A DNA stretch of 45,215 nucleotides from Elusimicrobiota bacterium (GCA_017528425.1 JAFXOV010000013.1:1-45215); one strand, 5' to 3'; counted from the first letter of the stretch, positions 34,211 through 44,230 are shown. A program made the numbers and translations. The notes: generated by a model not told the origin, from the letters alone.

Positions 34211-34247
34211 AAAAAGGAAGGTACTTTTTGGTGCCTTCCTTTTTTTA
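34211..34247 (+). terminator. Bidirectional terminator between corA and uvrA
   Basis: GGAAGGTAC/GTGCCTTCC stem (34216-34239) with A-tract on the left and T7 on the right, so it can serve convergent corA and uvrA. Confidence 0.9.
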
Positions 34248-34260
34248 TTGTATTAAAACT

Positions 34261-37077
34261 TTATTTTTGTTTTCCGTAAATAAGTTTTCTTAAGAATTGA
34301 CCGGTATAAGATTTTTCTATTGCCATAATTTTTTCCGGTGTTCCGCAACCTACAACTTTACCGCCGCCGTCTCCGCCTTCGGGACCTAAATCTATTATCC
34401 AATCTGCCGTTTTAATAACATCCAAATTGTGTTCTATAACAAGAACTGTGTTTCCGGCATAAACCAATTTGTGTAAAACATCAAGAAGCTTTGCAATATC
34501 GGCAAAATGTAAGCCTGTTGTAGGTTCATCAAGAATATAAAGTGTTCTGCCTGTAGATCTTCTTGAAAGTTCCGTTGCAAGTTTTATTCTTTGTGCTTCT
34601 CCGCCGGACAATGTTGTTGAAGATTGTCCTATCTTAATGTATCCCAAACCTACATCATTTAATGTAGATAATATTTTGTGCAGTTTCGGAATATTTTCAA
34701 AAAATTTTACACTTTCTTCAACCGTCATATTTAAAACTTCGTCTATATTCTTGCCTTTATATTTTATCTGTAAAGTTTCTTCATTAAATCTTCTGCCGCC
34801 GCAAACATCACACTTAACGAAAATGTCAGGTAAAAATTGCATTTCTATTTGTAATGTTCCGTCACCCTGACAATTTTCGCATCGTCCGCCTTTAACATTA
34901 AACGAAAATCTGCCCGGCATATAACCTCTTGCTTTAGCTTGAGGAGTTTGCGCAAACAAATCTCTTATCAAAGAAAATGCTCCCGTATATGTTACAGGGT
35001 TGGATCTGGGTGTTCTGCCTATAGGAGACTGATCTACAATAACTACCTTATCTATATTTTCAAGACCCTCTATACCTTTATTTTTGCCGGGAACTTCTTT
35101 TGCTCTGTAAAATTTTTGTGCTAAAGATTTATATAAAATTTCATGAACTAAAGTAGATTTCCCCGAACCCGAAACACCCGTTACACAAACAAATAAACCC
35201 AACGGAATATCAACATTAATATTTTTTAAATTGAACTGACTTGCACCTTTTATCGATAACCATTTACCGTTAGTTTTCTTTCTTTTCGGTATAGGTATTG
35301 AAAGTTTTCCGTTAAGATATTGTGCGGTAACTGAATTTTTAACTTTCATAACTTCTTTCGGTGTTCCGCTTGCAACAACCTGTCCTCCGTGCACTCCCGC
35401 ACCGGGACCTAAATCTATTAAATAGTCAGCTGTTCTCATTGTATCTTCATCGTGTTCAACAACAATTAATGTGTTACCTAAATCTCTTAATGTTGTTAAT
35501 GTTTTTAACAACATTGTATTATCTCTTTGATGAAGACCTATTGACGGTTCATCCAACACATAAAGAACACCTGTAAGCCCCGAACCTATTTGTGTTGCAA
35601 GATGTATTCTTTGTGCCTCACCGCCGGAAAGAGTGGAACTTTGCCTGTCTAAACTTAAGTATGAAAGGCCGACATTATTTAAAAAGTTTAATCTTGCTTT
35701 AATTTCTTTTAAAATAACTTTTGATATAGTTTTTTCTTTTTCGGTAAGTTTGATATTATCAAAAAATTTTACAGCTTGTTCCACCGACATTGCCGTTATA
35801 TCCATAATTGATTTATCGTTTACCAATACGGATAAAGCTTCTTTTTTCAATCTTTTACCGTGACATGTAGGACAAGTTTTTGTGGACATATACTTTGAAA
35901 AAATTTCGGTTCTTACAAAATCGGATTCGGTTTCGCTGTACCTTCTTTGCATGTTGGTAATAACACCTTCAAATTCTCCGTCACCATATAACAACACTTC
36001 CTGTTGCTTGGATGTTAAATCTTTCCACGGCCTGTTCATGGGAATTCTGTTTCTTTTACATGCATCGGTTATAAGTTCATAATAATACCCTGACCATGCA
36101 CCTTTCCATCTGTGAGTTCTTGTTGTTACCGGTTCGGACCATGCCTGTAATGCACCCTGATTAACCGTCCTTGTTTTGTCCGGAACAATCAAATCGGGAT
36201 CTATTTCGCTTTTTTCTCCTATACCGGAACAATCCGGACATGCACCGTGCGGAGTGTTAAAAGAAAAAAGTCTCGGTTCTATTTCTGATATATTTATACC
36301 GCAATCTATACAAGCATAATGTTCACTGTAAGTTTTTTCTTCTTTTATATCTTTGTTTTCGTTAACTACCGCAACAGTTACAAGACCTCTTGCCTGTTTA
36401 AGAGTGGTTTCTATTGAATCCGCTATTCTTGTGTGTGCCTGTTCGGACACTTTTATTCTGTCTATCAACAAATCTATGTTATGTTTTTTGTATCTGTCTA
36501 ACTTTATTGTTTCATCAAGGTTATAAATCTTTTTGTCTACTCTTACTCTTGTAAAACCGTCTTTTAAAAGTCTTGAAAAAAGTTCTTCGTAAGTTCCTAT
36601 TTTACTTTTTACAAGCGGTGCAAGAATATATATCATCGTTCCTTCATCAAGTTTCATAACATCATCTATAATTTGTTGCGAACTTTGCGGAGTAACTTTT
36701 TTACCGCATTTAGGACAATGTGCTATACCTATTCTTGCATATAACAATCTTAAATAATCGTAAATTTCCGTTACCGTTCCCACAATAGATCTCGGATTAT
36801 GTGACGGATTTTTTTGTTCTATGGAGATTGCCGGTGAAAGACCTTCGATAATATCAACATCCGGTTTATCCATAAGGTCTAAAAATTGTCTTGCATAAGC
36901 AGACAAAGATTCAACATATCTTCTTTGCCCTTCGGCATATATGGTATTAAATGCAAGTGAAGATTTCCCAGAACCTGATAAACCCGTAACAACAACAAGT
37001 TTGTTCTTCGGAATGTCGATATCTACGTTTTTTAAGTTATGTTGTCTTGCACCTCTTATTTTAATTATATTATCCAT
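34261..37077 (-). CDS. uvrA: Excinuclease ABC subunit A
   Basis: Damage-recognition ATPase of nucleotide-excision repair. Two ABC modules: GLSGSGKSS near the N-terminus and GVSGSGKST in the second half, with signatures [12 protein letters not shown] and [12 protein letters not shown]. Zinc motifs include [13 protein letters not shown]...CPDC, and CENCQGDG...CDVCGGRR. The frame stays open to 37167, but the family start is [14 protein letters not shown] at 37077, preceded by AAGGA; the longer version would run into a hairpin repeat. 938 aa is normal. Confidence 0.96.
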   Translation of the reverse strand: MDNIIKIRGARQHNLKNVDIDIPKNKLVVVTGLSGSGKSSLAFNTIYAEGQRRYVESLSAYARQFLDLMDKPDVDIIEGLSPAISIEQKNPSHNPRSIVGTVTEIYDYLRLLYARIGIAHCPKCGKKVTPQSSQQIIDDVMKLDEGTMIYILAPLVKSKIGTYEELFSRLLKDGFTRVRVDKKIYNLDETIKLDRYKKHNIDLLIDRIKVSEQAHTRIADSIETTLKQARGLVTVAVVNENKDIKEEKTYSEHYACIDCGINISEIEPRLFSFNTPHGACPDCSGIGEKSEIDPDLIVPDKTRTVNQGALQAWSEPVTTRTHRWKGAWSGYYYELITDACKRNRIPMNRPWKDLTSKQQEVLLYGDGEFEGVITNMQRRYSETESDFVRTEIFSKYMSTKTCPTCHGKRLKKEALSVLVNDKSIMDITAMSVEQAVKFFDNIKLTEKEKTISKVILKEIKARLNFLNNVGLSYLSLDRQSSTLSGGEAQRIHLATQIGSGLTGVLYVLDEPSIGLHQRDNTMLLKTLTTLRDLGNTLIVVEHDEDTMRTADYLIDLGPGAGVHGGQVVASGTPKEVMKVKNSVTAQYLNGKLSIPIPKRKKTNGKWLSIKGASQFNLKNINVDIPLGLFVCVTGVSGSGKSTLVHEILYKSLAQKFYRAKEVPGKNKGIEGLENIDKVVIVDQSPIGRTPRSNPVTYTGAFSLIRDLFAQTPQAKARGYMPGRFSFNVKGGRCENCQGDGTLQIEMQFLPDIFVKCDVCGGRRFNEETLQIKYKGKNIDEVLNMTVEESVKFFENIPKLHKILSTLNDVGLGYIKIGQSSTTLSGGEAQRIKLATELSRRSTGRTLYILDEPTTGLHFADIAKLLDVLHKLVYAGNTVLVIEHNLDVIKTADWIIDLGPEGGDGGGKVVGCGTPEKIMAIEKSYTGQFLRKLIYGKQK

Positions 37078-37094
37078 ACATTTTCCTTTTATAT

Positions 37095-37246
37095 TGCTAA
37101 GCGAGTTTAATTTTTTACTTCTAATTTTGCATTTGTCTCCCTTATGTACCACTCGCTCCGCTTTCATTTATGTACACCGCAGTCGTCAAATGCTTCATTA
37201 CAAGTAAAAACTTGGAAACTCTTGATTTGCCAAGCAACGACAACGA
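37095..37246 (-). repeat. Long hairpin repeat element, copy 5
   Basis: Arms GAGTTTAATTTTTTACTTC... and ...GTAAAAACTTGGAAACTC (37103-37221), inner arm GCATTTGTC/GTCAAATGC with one mismatch. The stem here reads TTACTT/AAGTAA where copy 4 has TTGTTT/AAACAA, a matched change. Minus-strand tip TGTAC-ATAAATGAAAGCGGAGCGAGTG-GTACA. Ends GCTAAGCGAG and CAACGACAACGAC. The remaining 37293-37415 shows no gene or clear signal. Confidence 0.75.
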
Positions 37247-37270
37247 CTAACGGCAACGACAAATTCTGTC

Positions 37271-37291
37271 ATTCCGCACTTGATGCGGAAT
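37271..37291. repeat. REP-like palindrome (ATTCCGCA type)
   Basis: ATTCCGCA/TGCGGAAT with loop CTTGA, preceded by TCTGTC. Same class as 20802-20822. Confidence 0.65.
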
Positions 37292-37415
37292 CTATAAAAG
37301 ATAAAAAGTCCTTATACCTTCTATTCTTCCAATCTTCTAGTCTTCCAGTCTTCAAATTTGCCAAAGAATAATTATACTAAATTTTAAGTATATTGGGTTA
37401 ATATAGCATAGTCAG

Positions 37416-38975
37416 CTATTTTGAAATGATTGTATCTTTTTTGGTATGTGATTTTTTCGGGTAATCCGAGTTAAAATGTGCGCCGCGACTTTCCTTTCTT
37501 GCCATGGCGGACTTTATTATAATTTCGGCAACATCTACAAGATTTTTTACTTCCAAAAGTTCCATACTGACTTTAAAATCTCTGAAATGATTTTCAACTT
37601 CTTTTTTTACGATTTTCAACCTTTTTAAAGCCATTTTTAATCTTTCTTTTGTTCTTACTATACCTACATAGTTAGACATTAATCTTCTGACTTCTTCCCA
37701 ATGTTGCAACATTATGGTAGGGTCACCGTTACCCGTACTTTCGTTAACAAACTCTTTAACATTATCATTAAACTTTATGTTAGGTAAAAGTTCCTGCGTT
37801 TTTTTGTAAGCATAGTGAGCAAAAACAAGACCGTCAAGCAACGAGTTTGAAGCAAGTCTGTTTGCACCTTGTAACCCGTTACAAGCATTTTCGCCTATGG
37901 CAAAAAGGTTTTGTATTGATGTTTGTCCGTCTTTATCTACGGCAATTCCGCCGCAACAATAATGTGCCGCAGGAACAACAGGTATCATATCTCTTGCCAT
38001 ATCTATTCCGTAGAACAAACATTTTTCGTATATGTTAGGGAACCTTTTTACTATAAAATCTTCCCCTCTGTGTCTTATATCAAGATAAACGAATTTATCG
38101 CCGCTTTTCTTAAGTTCGGTATCTATTGCTCTTGAAACTATATCTCTCGGTGCTAAATCTTTTAAAGGATGGTACTTTTGCATAAATGCTTCACCCTTCT
38201 GATTTTTCAGTACCGCACCTTCACCTCTTACCGCTTCGGAAATTAAAAAAGATTTTGCTACGGGATTATATAAACATGTCGGATGAAACTGTATAAATTC
38301 CATATTGGAAATGTTTGCTCCGGCTCTGTATGCCATTGCAATACCGTCACCTGTAGCAACATCCGGGTTGGATGTGTATAAGAAAACTTTACCTGTTCCG
38401 CCGCAAGCAAGAACAACAACTTTTGCCAAAAATATTTCCACCTTGGAATTTTTTACATCGTAAACATAAGCACCGCAACACTTTTTGTTTTCATCGATAA
38501 TCAAATCTATTGCCATGTGATCTTCATATATGCTTACATTGTTTGCTTTTTGTATGTTTGCAACCAACACTTTTTCTATTTCTTCACCGGTAATATCTCC
38601 GGCATGAAGAATTCTTCTTTTACTGTGTCCGCCTTCAAGACCAAGCTCGAATTCCGAACTGTTATAATCTTTTTTTGCAAACTTCATTCCCATGGAAATA
38701 AGTTCTTGTATTCTTTCCGGTGCAGACTTAACGGCTATTTCAACTATCTCTTTGTTGCAAAGTCCGTCACCCGCGACAAGAGTATCCTGTATATGAGATT
38801 CAAACGTATCATCTTTATCGGTGACACAAGCAACTCCGCCTTGTGCTTTACCAGTGGAAGAATCAAACAATTTTTTCTTGGTAACAAGCGCAACATCGTT
38901 GGTTTTGCAAGCTTTTAATGCAAAACTAAGACCTGCTATTCCGCTACCGATAACTAAATAATCTGTTTTTATCAT
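37416..38975 (-). CDS. nadB: L-aspartate oxidase
   Basis: Flavoenzyme making iminoaspartate for NAD synthesis. N-terminal FAD motif DYLVIGSGIAGLSFALKA, then GKAQGGVACV, the succinate-dehydrogenase-like FIQFHPTCLY, and AAHYCCGGIAVD; helical C-domain. 519 aa. nadA and nadC are not in the window. Its ATG overlaps the HAMP gene stop (ATGA). NadB normally uses oxygen or fumarate as acceptor; fumarate fits an anaerobe. Confidence 0.93.
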   Translation of the reverse strand: MIKTDYLVIGSGIAGLSFALKACKTNDVALVTKKKLFDSSTGKAQGGVACVTDKDDTFESHIQDTLVAGDGLCNKEIVEIAVKSAPERIQELISMGMKFAKKDYNSSEFELGLEGGHSKRRILHAGDITGEEIEKVLVANIQKANNVSIYEDHMAIDLIIDENKKCCGAYVYDVKNSKVEIFLAKVVVLACGGTGKVFLYTSNPDVATGDGIAMAYRAGANISNMEFIQFHPTCLYNPVAKSFLISEAVRGEGAVLKNQKGEAFMQKYHPLKDLAPRDIVSRAIDTELKKSGDKFVYLDIRHRGEDFIVKRFPNIYEKCLFYGIDMARDMIPVVPAAHYCCGGIAVDKDGQTSIQNLFAIGENACNGLQGANRLASNSLLDGLVFAHYAYKKTQELLPNIKFNDNVKEFVNESTGNGDPTIMLQHWEEVRRLMSNYVGIVRTKERLKMALKRLKIVKKEVENHFRDFKVSMELLEVKNLVDVAEIIIKSAMARKESRGAHFNSDYPKKSHTKKDTIISK

Positions 38976-39505
38976 TTTAATTTTACTTCTGTTTTAAACC
39001 ATTGCGTAAGTTCGCCAAGCAACTGTTTGGCTTTATCTTTTTCTCCGTTATCTATGGCAACTTTTATTTCATCTATTTTTTCCCTGTCTTGTGCTACTGC
39101 ATTTCTGACATTATTAACAGTTTCATTCATGTTTTTTGCAAGTTCTATAGTTTCATCTTTTTTTCTGTAATGAATTCTCATTGTAAAATCGCCGTTTTTT
39201 AATCTTGCGGTAACTTTTTCAAAAAAGAATATTGGACCGATAATCCTATGGAAATAAAATATACTTTCTATTAAAACAAGCGCCATAAAGCAAAGTATCG
39301 CCCAAAAGAACCCGCTCGTATATGATCTTATAAAATTGTTAATCGCACCTGCACTGAGTTGGTCCATTCCCGGGGAATTTAACAAAGAATCTAAAAACAT
39401 ATAATAAATCAGTATTGACGAAACAACAATAATAGCAGCCAAAATAAACAAATACTTTATTTGCAATTTCGGTTTAACAAAATATTGTCTTCTTTTTATT
39501 GTCAT
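38972..39505 (-). CDS. HAMP-domain membrane protein without output domain
   Basis: A 177-aa inner-membrane protein: membrane helices at about 17-37 and 66-87, then a HAMP-like linker (RIIGPIFFFEKVTARLKNGDF, wait-region 88-110, then MRIHYRKKDETIELAKNMNE) and a C-terminal helix. There is no kinase, cyclase or methyl-accepting domain. It may pair with a partner protein elsewhere. Translationally coupled to nadB by a 4-base overlap. Confidence 0.65.
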   Translation of the reverse strand: MTIKRRQYFVKPKLQIKYLFILAAIIVVSSILIYYMFLDSLLNSPGMDQLSAGAINNFIRSYTSGFFWAILCFMALVLIESIFYFHRIIGPIFFFEKVTARLKNGDFTMRIHYRKKDETIELAKNMNETVNNVRNAVAQDREKIDEIKVAIDNGEKDKAKQLLGELTQWFKTEVKLK

Positions 39506-39524
39506 TTTTCCCCCAAGAAAAATT

Positions 39525-40367
39525 TTATTTTTTACAAACTATATTATCGATTAATCTTACGTTTCCTACTTTAACTGCAACGGCTATCACTATGGATTTA
39601 TCTTTATCGGTTACTTCGTTCAAATTTTCCGAATTTCTTAACTCAACATAATCTATTTTGCTTTTAGGTATAGCCAGAATATTTTTTTCAATTCCCTTCT
39701 TAATATCTTTTAATTTTTTACCTGCGGAAAACTGTTTTTTTGCAAAGCATAAAGATTTGTATATACCGCAAGCATTTTCTTTATCTTTTTCCGATAAATA
39801 TGTATTTCTGCTCGACATTGCAAGTCCCGACTTTTCTCTTACTATCGGGCAACCTATAACTTTTATGTTAAAGTTTAAATCTTTTGCCATTTGTTTAACT
39901 ATCACATATTGCTGATAATCTTTTAACCCGAAATATGCTCTTGTCGGCATAGCAATATTAAAAAGTTTTGATACAACGGTACAAACACCCTGGAAATGTA
40001 TCGGTCTTGTAACACCGCACATTATTTTTGCTAACTTGTTATTGTATATATACGTTGAAAAGTTATCGTTATACAATGTTTTGTTCGTAGGCAAGAATAA
40101 GAAATCCACTTTGTTATCTTTACATACTTTAATATCGTGTTCTACAGGTCTCGGATATCTTTCATAATCTTCGTTCGGTCCGAACTGTATAGGATTTACA
40201 TATACGGATACAACGGTAACATCGTTTTGTGATACCGACTTTTTCATTAACGATATATGTCCCGAATGTAATGCACCCATAGTAGGAACAAGGCCTACTG
40301 TTTTACCTTTCTTTTTTAATCCTTCAATTACCTTTTGTAACTCTTCCGGCTTTCTTAAAATTTTCAT
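39525..40367 (-). CDS. panC: Pantothenate synthetase
   Basis: Joins pantoate and beta-alanine. HIGH-like ATP motif MGALHSGHISLM, then NPIQFGPNEDYERYPR, HFQGVCTVVSKLFN and MSSRNTYLS; 280 aa, standard. Its ATG overlaps the panB stop by 4 bases. No panD nearby. Confidence 0.96.
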   Translation of the reverse strand: MKILRKPEELQKVIEGLKKKGKTVGLVPTMGALHSGHISLMKKSVSQNDVTVVSVYVNPIQFGPNEDYERYPRPVEHDIKVCKDNKVDFLFLPTNKTLYNDNFSTYIYNNKLAKIMCGVTRPIHFQGVCTVVSKLFNIAMPTRAYFGLKDYQQYVIVKQMAKDLNFNIKVIGCPIVREKSGLAMSSRNTYLSEKDKENACGIYKSLCFAKKQFSAGKKLKDIKKGIEKNILAIPKSKIDYVELRNSENLNEVTDKDKSIVIAVAVKVGNVRLIDNIVCKK

Positions 40368-41155
40368 TTGTACGTGTTAACCTCTTGCGGAAATTTTCCT
40401 TCTTTAACTTCTTTACTGTATTGTGCTGTTGCTTCCTGTATAATTTGTGCCAAGTTTGCATACTTTTTTACAAATTTCGGTGTAAAATCGGTGAACATTC
40501 CAAGCAAATCGTCACTAACCAAAACTTGCCCGTCGCAATATCTTCCCGCACCTATACCTATCGTGGGAATATCCAACTTTTCGGTAACGGTTTTTGCTAT
40601 TGATTCGGGAATACCTTCAAACACTATCATAGATACACCTGCTTTTTGTAATAACAAAGAATCTTCCAACAACTTTTTTTGAGACTCTTCATCCCTGCAC
40701 TGAACTTTATATCCGCCCATCTTTTCTATGGATTGCGGCATAAGACCTAAATGTCCGACAATTTCTATACCTTCGTTTATAATAGCTTTTATTGATTCTA
40801 TAATTTCCAAACCGCCTTCAAGTTTTACCATATCGGCACCGGCATCAACAAGTTTTCTTGCATTTTCTACCGCCGATTTCGGATCTTCTTCGTAAGATTT
40901 GTATGGCATATCCGTAACAAGTACAACTTTTTCTTTATTTGTTCCTCTTGCCGTAGCTTTTGTATGATGTATCATATCGTCCATTGTAACAGACAATGTA
41001 TTTTCGTAACCCAGCTTTGTCATACCTACCGAATCGCCTACCAAAAACATATCCACATTTGAGTTAGACATAATTTTTGCCATGGTAGCATCGTAACAGG
41101 TTACCATTACGATTTTTTCGTTGTTTTGTTTCATCTTCAAAAATTTTTCTAACAT
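40364..41155 (-). CDS. panB: Ketopantoate hydroxymethyltransferase
   Basis: First committed step of pantothenate synthesis. VTCYDATMAKIMSN, VGDSVGMTKLGYENT, DMPYKSYE, VKLEGG and GIGAGRYCDGQVLVSDDLLG are intact; 263 aa. Operon with panC. Confidence 0.96.
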   Translation of the reverse strand: MLEKFLKMKQNNEKIVMVTCYDATMAKIMSNSNVDMFLVGDSVGMTKLGYENTLSVTMDDMIHHTKATARGTNKEKVVLVTDMPYKSYEEDPKSAVENARKLVDAGADMVKLEGGLEIIESIKAIINEGIEIVGHLGLMPQSIEKMGGYKVQCRDEESQKKLLEDSLLLQKAGVSMIVFEGIPESIAKTVTEKLDIPTIGIGAGRYCDGQVLVSDDLLGMFTDFTPKFVKKYANLAQIIQEATAQYSKEVKEGKFPQEVNTYK

Positions 41156-41172
41156 ATTTTTCCCTTCCGAAA

Positions 41173-42630
41173 TTAGTTATTAAAAAGTTTATAATTTATA
41201 TTTTCGGTATCAAAATCAAACGGATTAAAAGCAGAGGCTGCTATCAAATACCAACCGGTAGACGATGACGATGAAACCCAAGCTCCGTTTTTACCTCTCG
41301 GTATTTCCCACTCGTTAGCAAACGTTGTATATATTTGTTTATCCGTAGGTCTTTTAGATGTGTACGGTAAAGATTTATCTATCAAATCCAGAGTATTTGA
41401 AGCCTTTTCTATATTAGCTAAAGTTTCTATTGCCTGCTCTCTGTATTTCTCCGACAAATCTACTCTACCCATTTTTTTTGCATATTTTGACATAGCTTGA
41501 AGCGCCGTTGTGTGAAATCCGGTTCCTTCAAACCATATCATCCTGTAATTTTTTCTTCTTCCCTGTTGGTTAGTAAAATCGTAACCTTTTATTTCAACAT
41601 CATCTATGGTATCGGTAACAAGATAGTTGTCATCGGCAAATTGCATCATATCATAAGGATCTATTCCCAATTCGTCTAATCGTTTAGGAGTAACAGCCGG
41701 AATTGCCCAAGAAATAGTATCTAAAGCATCAGTTTTATCTATTCCATGGGAATTGTAACCCATGTTAAAAGTACCTTTATTTCTGTCTAAAATAAGTTGC
41801 GTAAGCCATCTTTCAATATTTGCCATCTCCTCATCTATATCTTTTAATCCGTAACCTACTCTATCAAAAATAGAAACAACATTTTTATTCGAATGCTTAT
41901 AAATGTATTTTAACATTTTTAATACAGCATAATAATCTACAACATTTTCCGTAGAATATACTGTAGACCAGTCCGGAGGCTGCCAACCGTATCCCATACT
42001 CGGGCCACCTTTTTCTCCGTCGGAAAAACTGTAATGTTTTATCTCTTTTGCCCATTTGGCCATATATAATACGAACGGAAGAAAATCTGTTTTTCCTGTT
42101 ATTGCCGTATACTGCAAAACTGCAATCGCAATCCACATGTTAGGTCCTAAATGTACTCTGTTACCATCGATTCCGGGCCTTAATCCCCACCTTGTTCTTT
42201 GAATATCGGTTCTATAAACATTACATAAACCGATATTGTCACCTTTTGACATAAAAAATTCTTTTTGGAAAATTCTAAACAAGTTTTCCGCTTTTTTATA
42301 CTGACCTGACAAAATATAACTTAAAGAAGCTATGGAACTGTCATAAATAAAAGCTTGTGCATCAAGCACACCTTTTGAACCGATTATAAATTTCCCTGTA
42401 AACAAATCGTAAGAATAATGAGATGTTTCTCTAAAACTCTCAACAAGTCCGTTAACAGACGATGTTTGTCTGTCGTAAAAACTTGCTGTTCTCATTTGGT
42501 GTCTGTAAAAATCTTCATTTAAAGTTTCGGTAGAAAATTGTTCTCTGTAAGACTTATTTACAATATCAACACAATAAGCCGTTGAGAAAATAAAAAGAAA
42601 TGTTATGATAAAAAAAATATTTTTTTTCAT
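41173..42630 (-). CDS. Exported six-hairpin glycosidase-like protein
   Basis: A 485-aa secreted protein. The signal peptide MKKNIFFIITFLFIFSTAYC is followed by a helical domain with repeated paired helices that look like an (alpha/alpha)6 barrel (DAQAFIYDSSIASLSYILSG; NMWIAIAVLQYTAITGKTDF; WFEGTGFHTTALQAMSKYAK). Acidic candidates exist (YDSS, WFEGTG) but I cannot assign catalytic residues or a GH family. There is no clear ribosome site: the ATG lies 12 bases after the stem of an upstream terminator. Context with carbohydrate-binding lipoproteins supports polysaccharide processing. The 17-base gap to panB is short, so read-through is possible. Confidence 0.65.
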   Translation of the reverse strand: MKKNIFFIITFLFIFSTAYCVDIVNKSYREQFSTETLNEDFYRHQMRTASFYDRQTSSVNGLVESFRETSHYSYDLFTGKFIIGSKGVLDAQAFIYDSSIASLSYILSGQYKKAENLFRIFQKEFFMSKGDNIGLCNVYRTDIQRTRWGLRPGIDGNRVHLGPNMWIAIAVLQYTAITGKTDFLPFVLYMAKWAKEIKHYSFSDGEKGGPSMGYGWQPPDWSTVYSTENVVDYYAVLKMLKYIYKHSNKNVVSIFDRVGYGLKDIDEEMANIERWLTQLILDRNKGTFNMGYNSHGIDKTDALDTISWAIPAVTPKRLDELGIDPYDMMQFADDNYLVTDTIDDVEIKGYDFTNQQGRRKNYRMIWFEGTGFHTTALQAMSKYAKKMGRVDLSEKYREQAIETLANIEKASNTLDLIDKSLPYTSKRPTDKQIYTTFANEWEIPRGKNGAWVSSSSSTGWYLIAASAFNPFDFDTENINYKLFNN

Positions 42631-42636
42631 GATTTA

Positions 42637-42676
42637 TAAAAAAGACACTATCTCCCGTAAAAAAGAGATTGTGTCT
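42637..42676 (-). terminator. Terminator after the lipoprotein cluster
   Basis: Stem AGACACTATCTC/GAGATTGTGTCT (42643-42676, one mismatch), followed on the minus strand by T6. It lies 28 bases beyond the stop of the Ig-like gene and just before the glycosidase-like ATG. Confidence 0.8.
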
Positions 42677-42704
42677 ATTATATCATATTTATAAATATAA
42701 AAAA

Positions 42705-43067
42705 CTAACTTACGGTAATGTTTATGGAAACGGTTACACCTTGACAAAAAAGGGTTATTGTTCCCTCACCGCTTGACTCCGCAGTAAATACGGTATTTTT
42801 CAACGATTTTGAAGAAAAACTTCCCAAATCTTCTCCGGATTCATTTTGAGAAACAGACCATCTTACAGGTTCGTCAACATCTTGCAACTTTGAATCTTTT
42901 ACAATTGCTCTCAACTCTTTAAAATCACCTATACCTAAAGTTATATCTTCGGCAGGCTCTATTTGTAAAATCATGGTACTGTTTACTATTTTACCCCTTT
43001 TAGTACATGCACCAAAACAAGCTATCAAACAAATAAACAACGATGATAATATTATTATTTTTTTCAT
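42705..43067 (-). CDS. Ig-like (BIG2-type) lipoprotein
   Basis: A 120-aa lipoprotein (signal peptide with lipobox FGAC, Cys21). The mature part is a single bacterial Ig-like domain: LQIEPAEDITLGIGDFKELRA, PVRWSV, GEGTITLFCQGVTVSINITVS. Such domains bind sugars or act as spacers. It is last in the lipoprotein cluster. Confidence 0.75.
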   Translation of the reverse strand: MKKIIILSSLFICLIACFGACTKRGKIVNSTMILQIEPAEDITLGIGDFKELRAIVKDSKLQDVDEPVRWSVSQNESGEDLGSFSSKSLKNTVFTAESSGEGTITLFCQGVTVSINITVS

Positions 43068-43082
43068 ATCTTTTCTTCCAAA

Positions 43083-43568
43083 CTAAATAGAAAATCTGGT
43101 TTTGTATCTTAACATTACACCATCTTTTCCATAAGTATCAATATTAAATTTCTCAAAAGCATATTTTTTCGATTCTTTTTTTGCAACCAAGTATGCATCA
43201 ACTACGGCAAACACCCAAGTGGCAACTGCCACACAACCCAAAATTCTTGAAGTATTCAAATCATTTTCATAATCGTCATAATAAGATGCCCCTCTCGATC
43301 CCAATCTTTTATAAGTAACATAATCCCCTTCGGATTTATTTAAATAATAAAATGTTCCAAACACAGAAACTGCAAACACGCCAAAAACTATCCAACCTTT
43401 AATTTTTTGGTTGTTCCATCCCTGTCCCCAACCCGGCATAACAGCAGAACGAAGTGCTGCATTCATTTCTGTATATTCGGAAAAGTCACAAGTCATTGTA
43501 CATGCACTTGCATTAGTACAATTTAATAACATAACCGAAATGATAATTACTATAAATTTTTTAATCAT
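43083..43568 (-). CDS. DUF5683-like membrane protein
   Basis: A 161-aa protein. N-terminal signal/lipobox-like segment (VMLLNCTNASAC) then AALRSAVMPGWGQGWNNQKI, the start of a DUF5683-type region, with two membrane helices (about 57-75 and 108-127). The function of this family is unknown; its GWGQ motif is typical. It lies between lipoprotein genes with gaps of 2 and 15 bases. Confidence 0.65.
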   Translation of the reverse strand: MIKKFIVIIISVMLLNCTNASACTMTCDFSEYTEMNAALRSAVMPGWGQGWNNQKIKGWIVFGVFAVSVFGTFYYLNKSEGDYVTYKRLGSRGASYYDDYENDLNTSRILGCVAVATWVFAVVDAYLVAKKESKKYAFEKFNIDTYGKDGVMLRYKTRFSI

Positions 43569-43570
43569 AC

Positions 43571-44230
43571 TTAATCTCTGGTAAACCTTATATCATCCAA
43601 ATAAACTGTTCCACCGTTTGTTGTACTATCCGCCAACAACGATATTGATATATCATATTCTATTTCCGTCATTTCTTCGATGTTAGGTATTTGAATCGAA
43701 ACTTCTGTCCAAGCAGGAGTAATTTCAGAAGCTGTTAAAGTACGAGAAATCCATGTACCGCCGCTCTTCTTAGGAATTTCTATCTTAAATGAACAGTTAG
43801 CAAACAGTTCCCCTCTTATCCAGAACTTTAAACTTGTATATTCGCTGGTAGACATATTTACGATTCCACCCTCATATTCCGTTGCCATTAAGCCGAAACC
43901 GAAATATCCGCTGTCAGGATCTTGAGAATTTCCGATCCATGTTAACTTTATACATTTTCTTCCTCTTTTAGGATTATTTAAACAAGCGAAACTGAGTTCT
44001 ACTTTATCCCAATCGGCACAACCTGTATAACTTTCCCATTTTTTAGGTTCCAAAGAACCTTTAGTATTTACTTCGTCATCGTAAATGTACCATATTTCCG
44101 GCCAACTATCGATTCTTTCGTGAATACCCAATAATGTTCTAACCGGATATCTTTCGCATGAAGTAAAACATGCAAAACATACTATTCCAAGCAAACAAAA
44201 TGATAATAATTTAATAAAATTTTTATTCAT
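43571..44230 (-). CDS. Carbohydrate-binding-like lipoprotein 1
   Basis: A 219-aa lipoprotein (lipobox FTSC, Cys25). The mature part is a jelly-roll, CBM-like domain with SLKFWIRGE and the closing VYLDDIRFTRD, the pattern of galactose-binding-like CBM11/CBM4-type modules. It is more divergent than the two upstream paralogues. Overlaps the preceding gene by 8 bases. Confidence 0.7.
   Translation of the reverse strand: MNKNFIKLLSFCLLGIVCFACFTSCERYPVRTLLGIHERIDSWPEIWYIYDDEVNTKGSLEPKKWESYTGCADWDKVELSFACLNNPKRGRKCIKLTWIGNSQDPDSGYFGFGLMATEYEGGIVNMSTSEYTSLKFWIRGELFANCSFKIEIPKKSGGTWISRTLTASEITPAWTEVSIQIPNIEEMTEIEYDISISLLADSTTNGGTVYLDDIRFTRD

Noticed and set aside
37078-37167. N-terminal 30-residue extension of UvrA
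   Set aside because: The extra codons overlap a hairpin repeat, while the internal ATG at 37077 has a ribosome site and matches the usual UvrA start.
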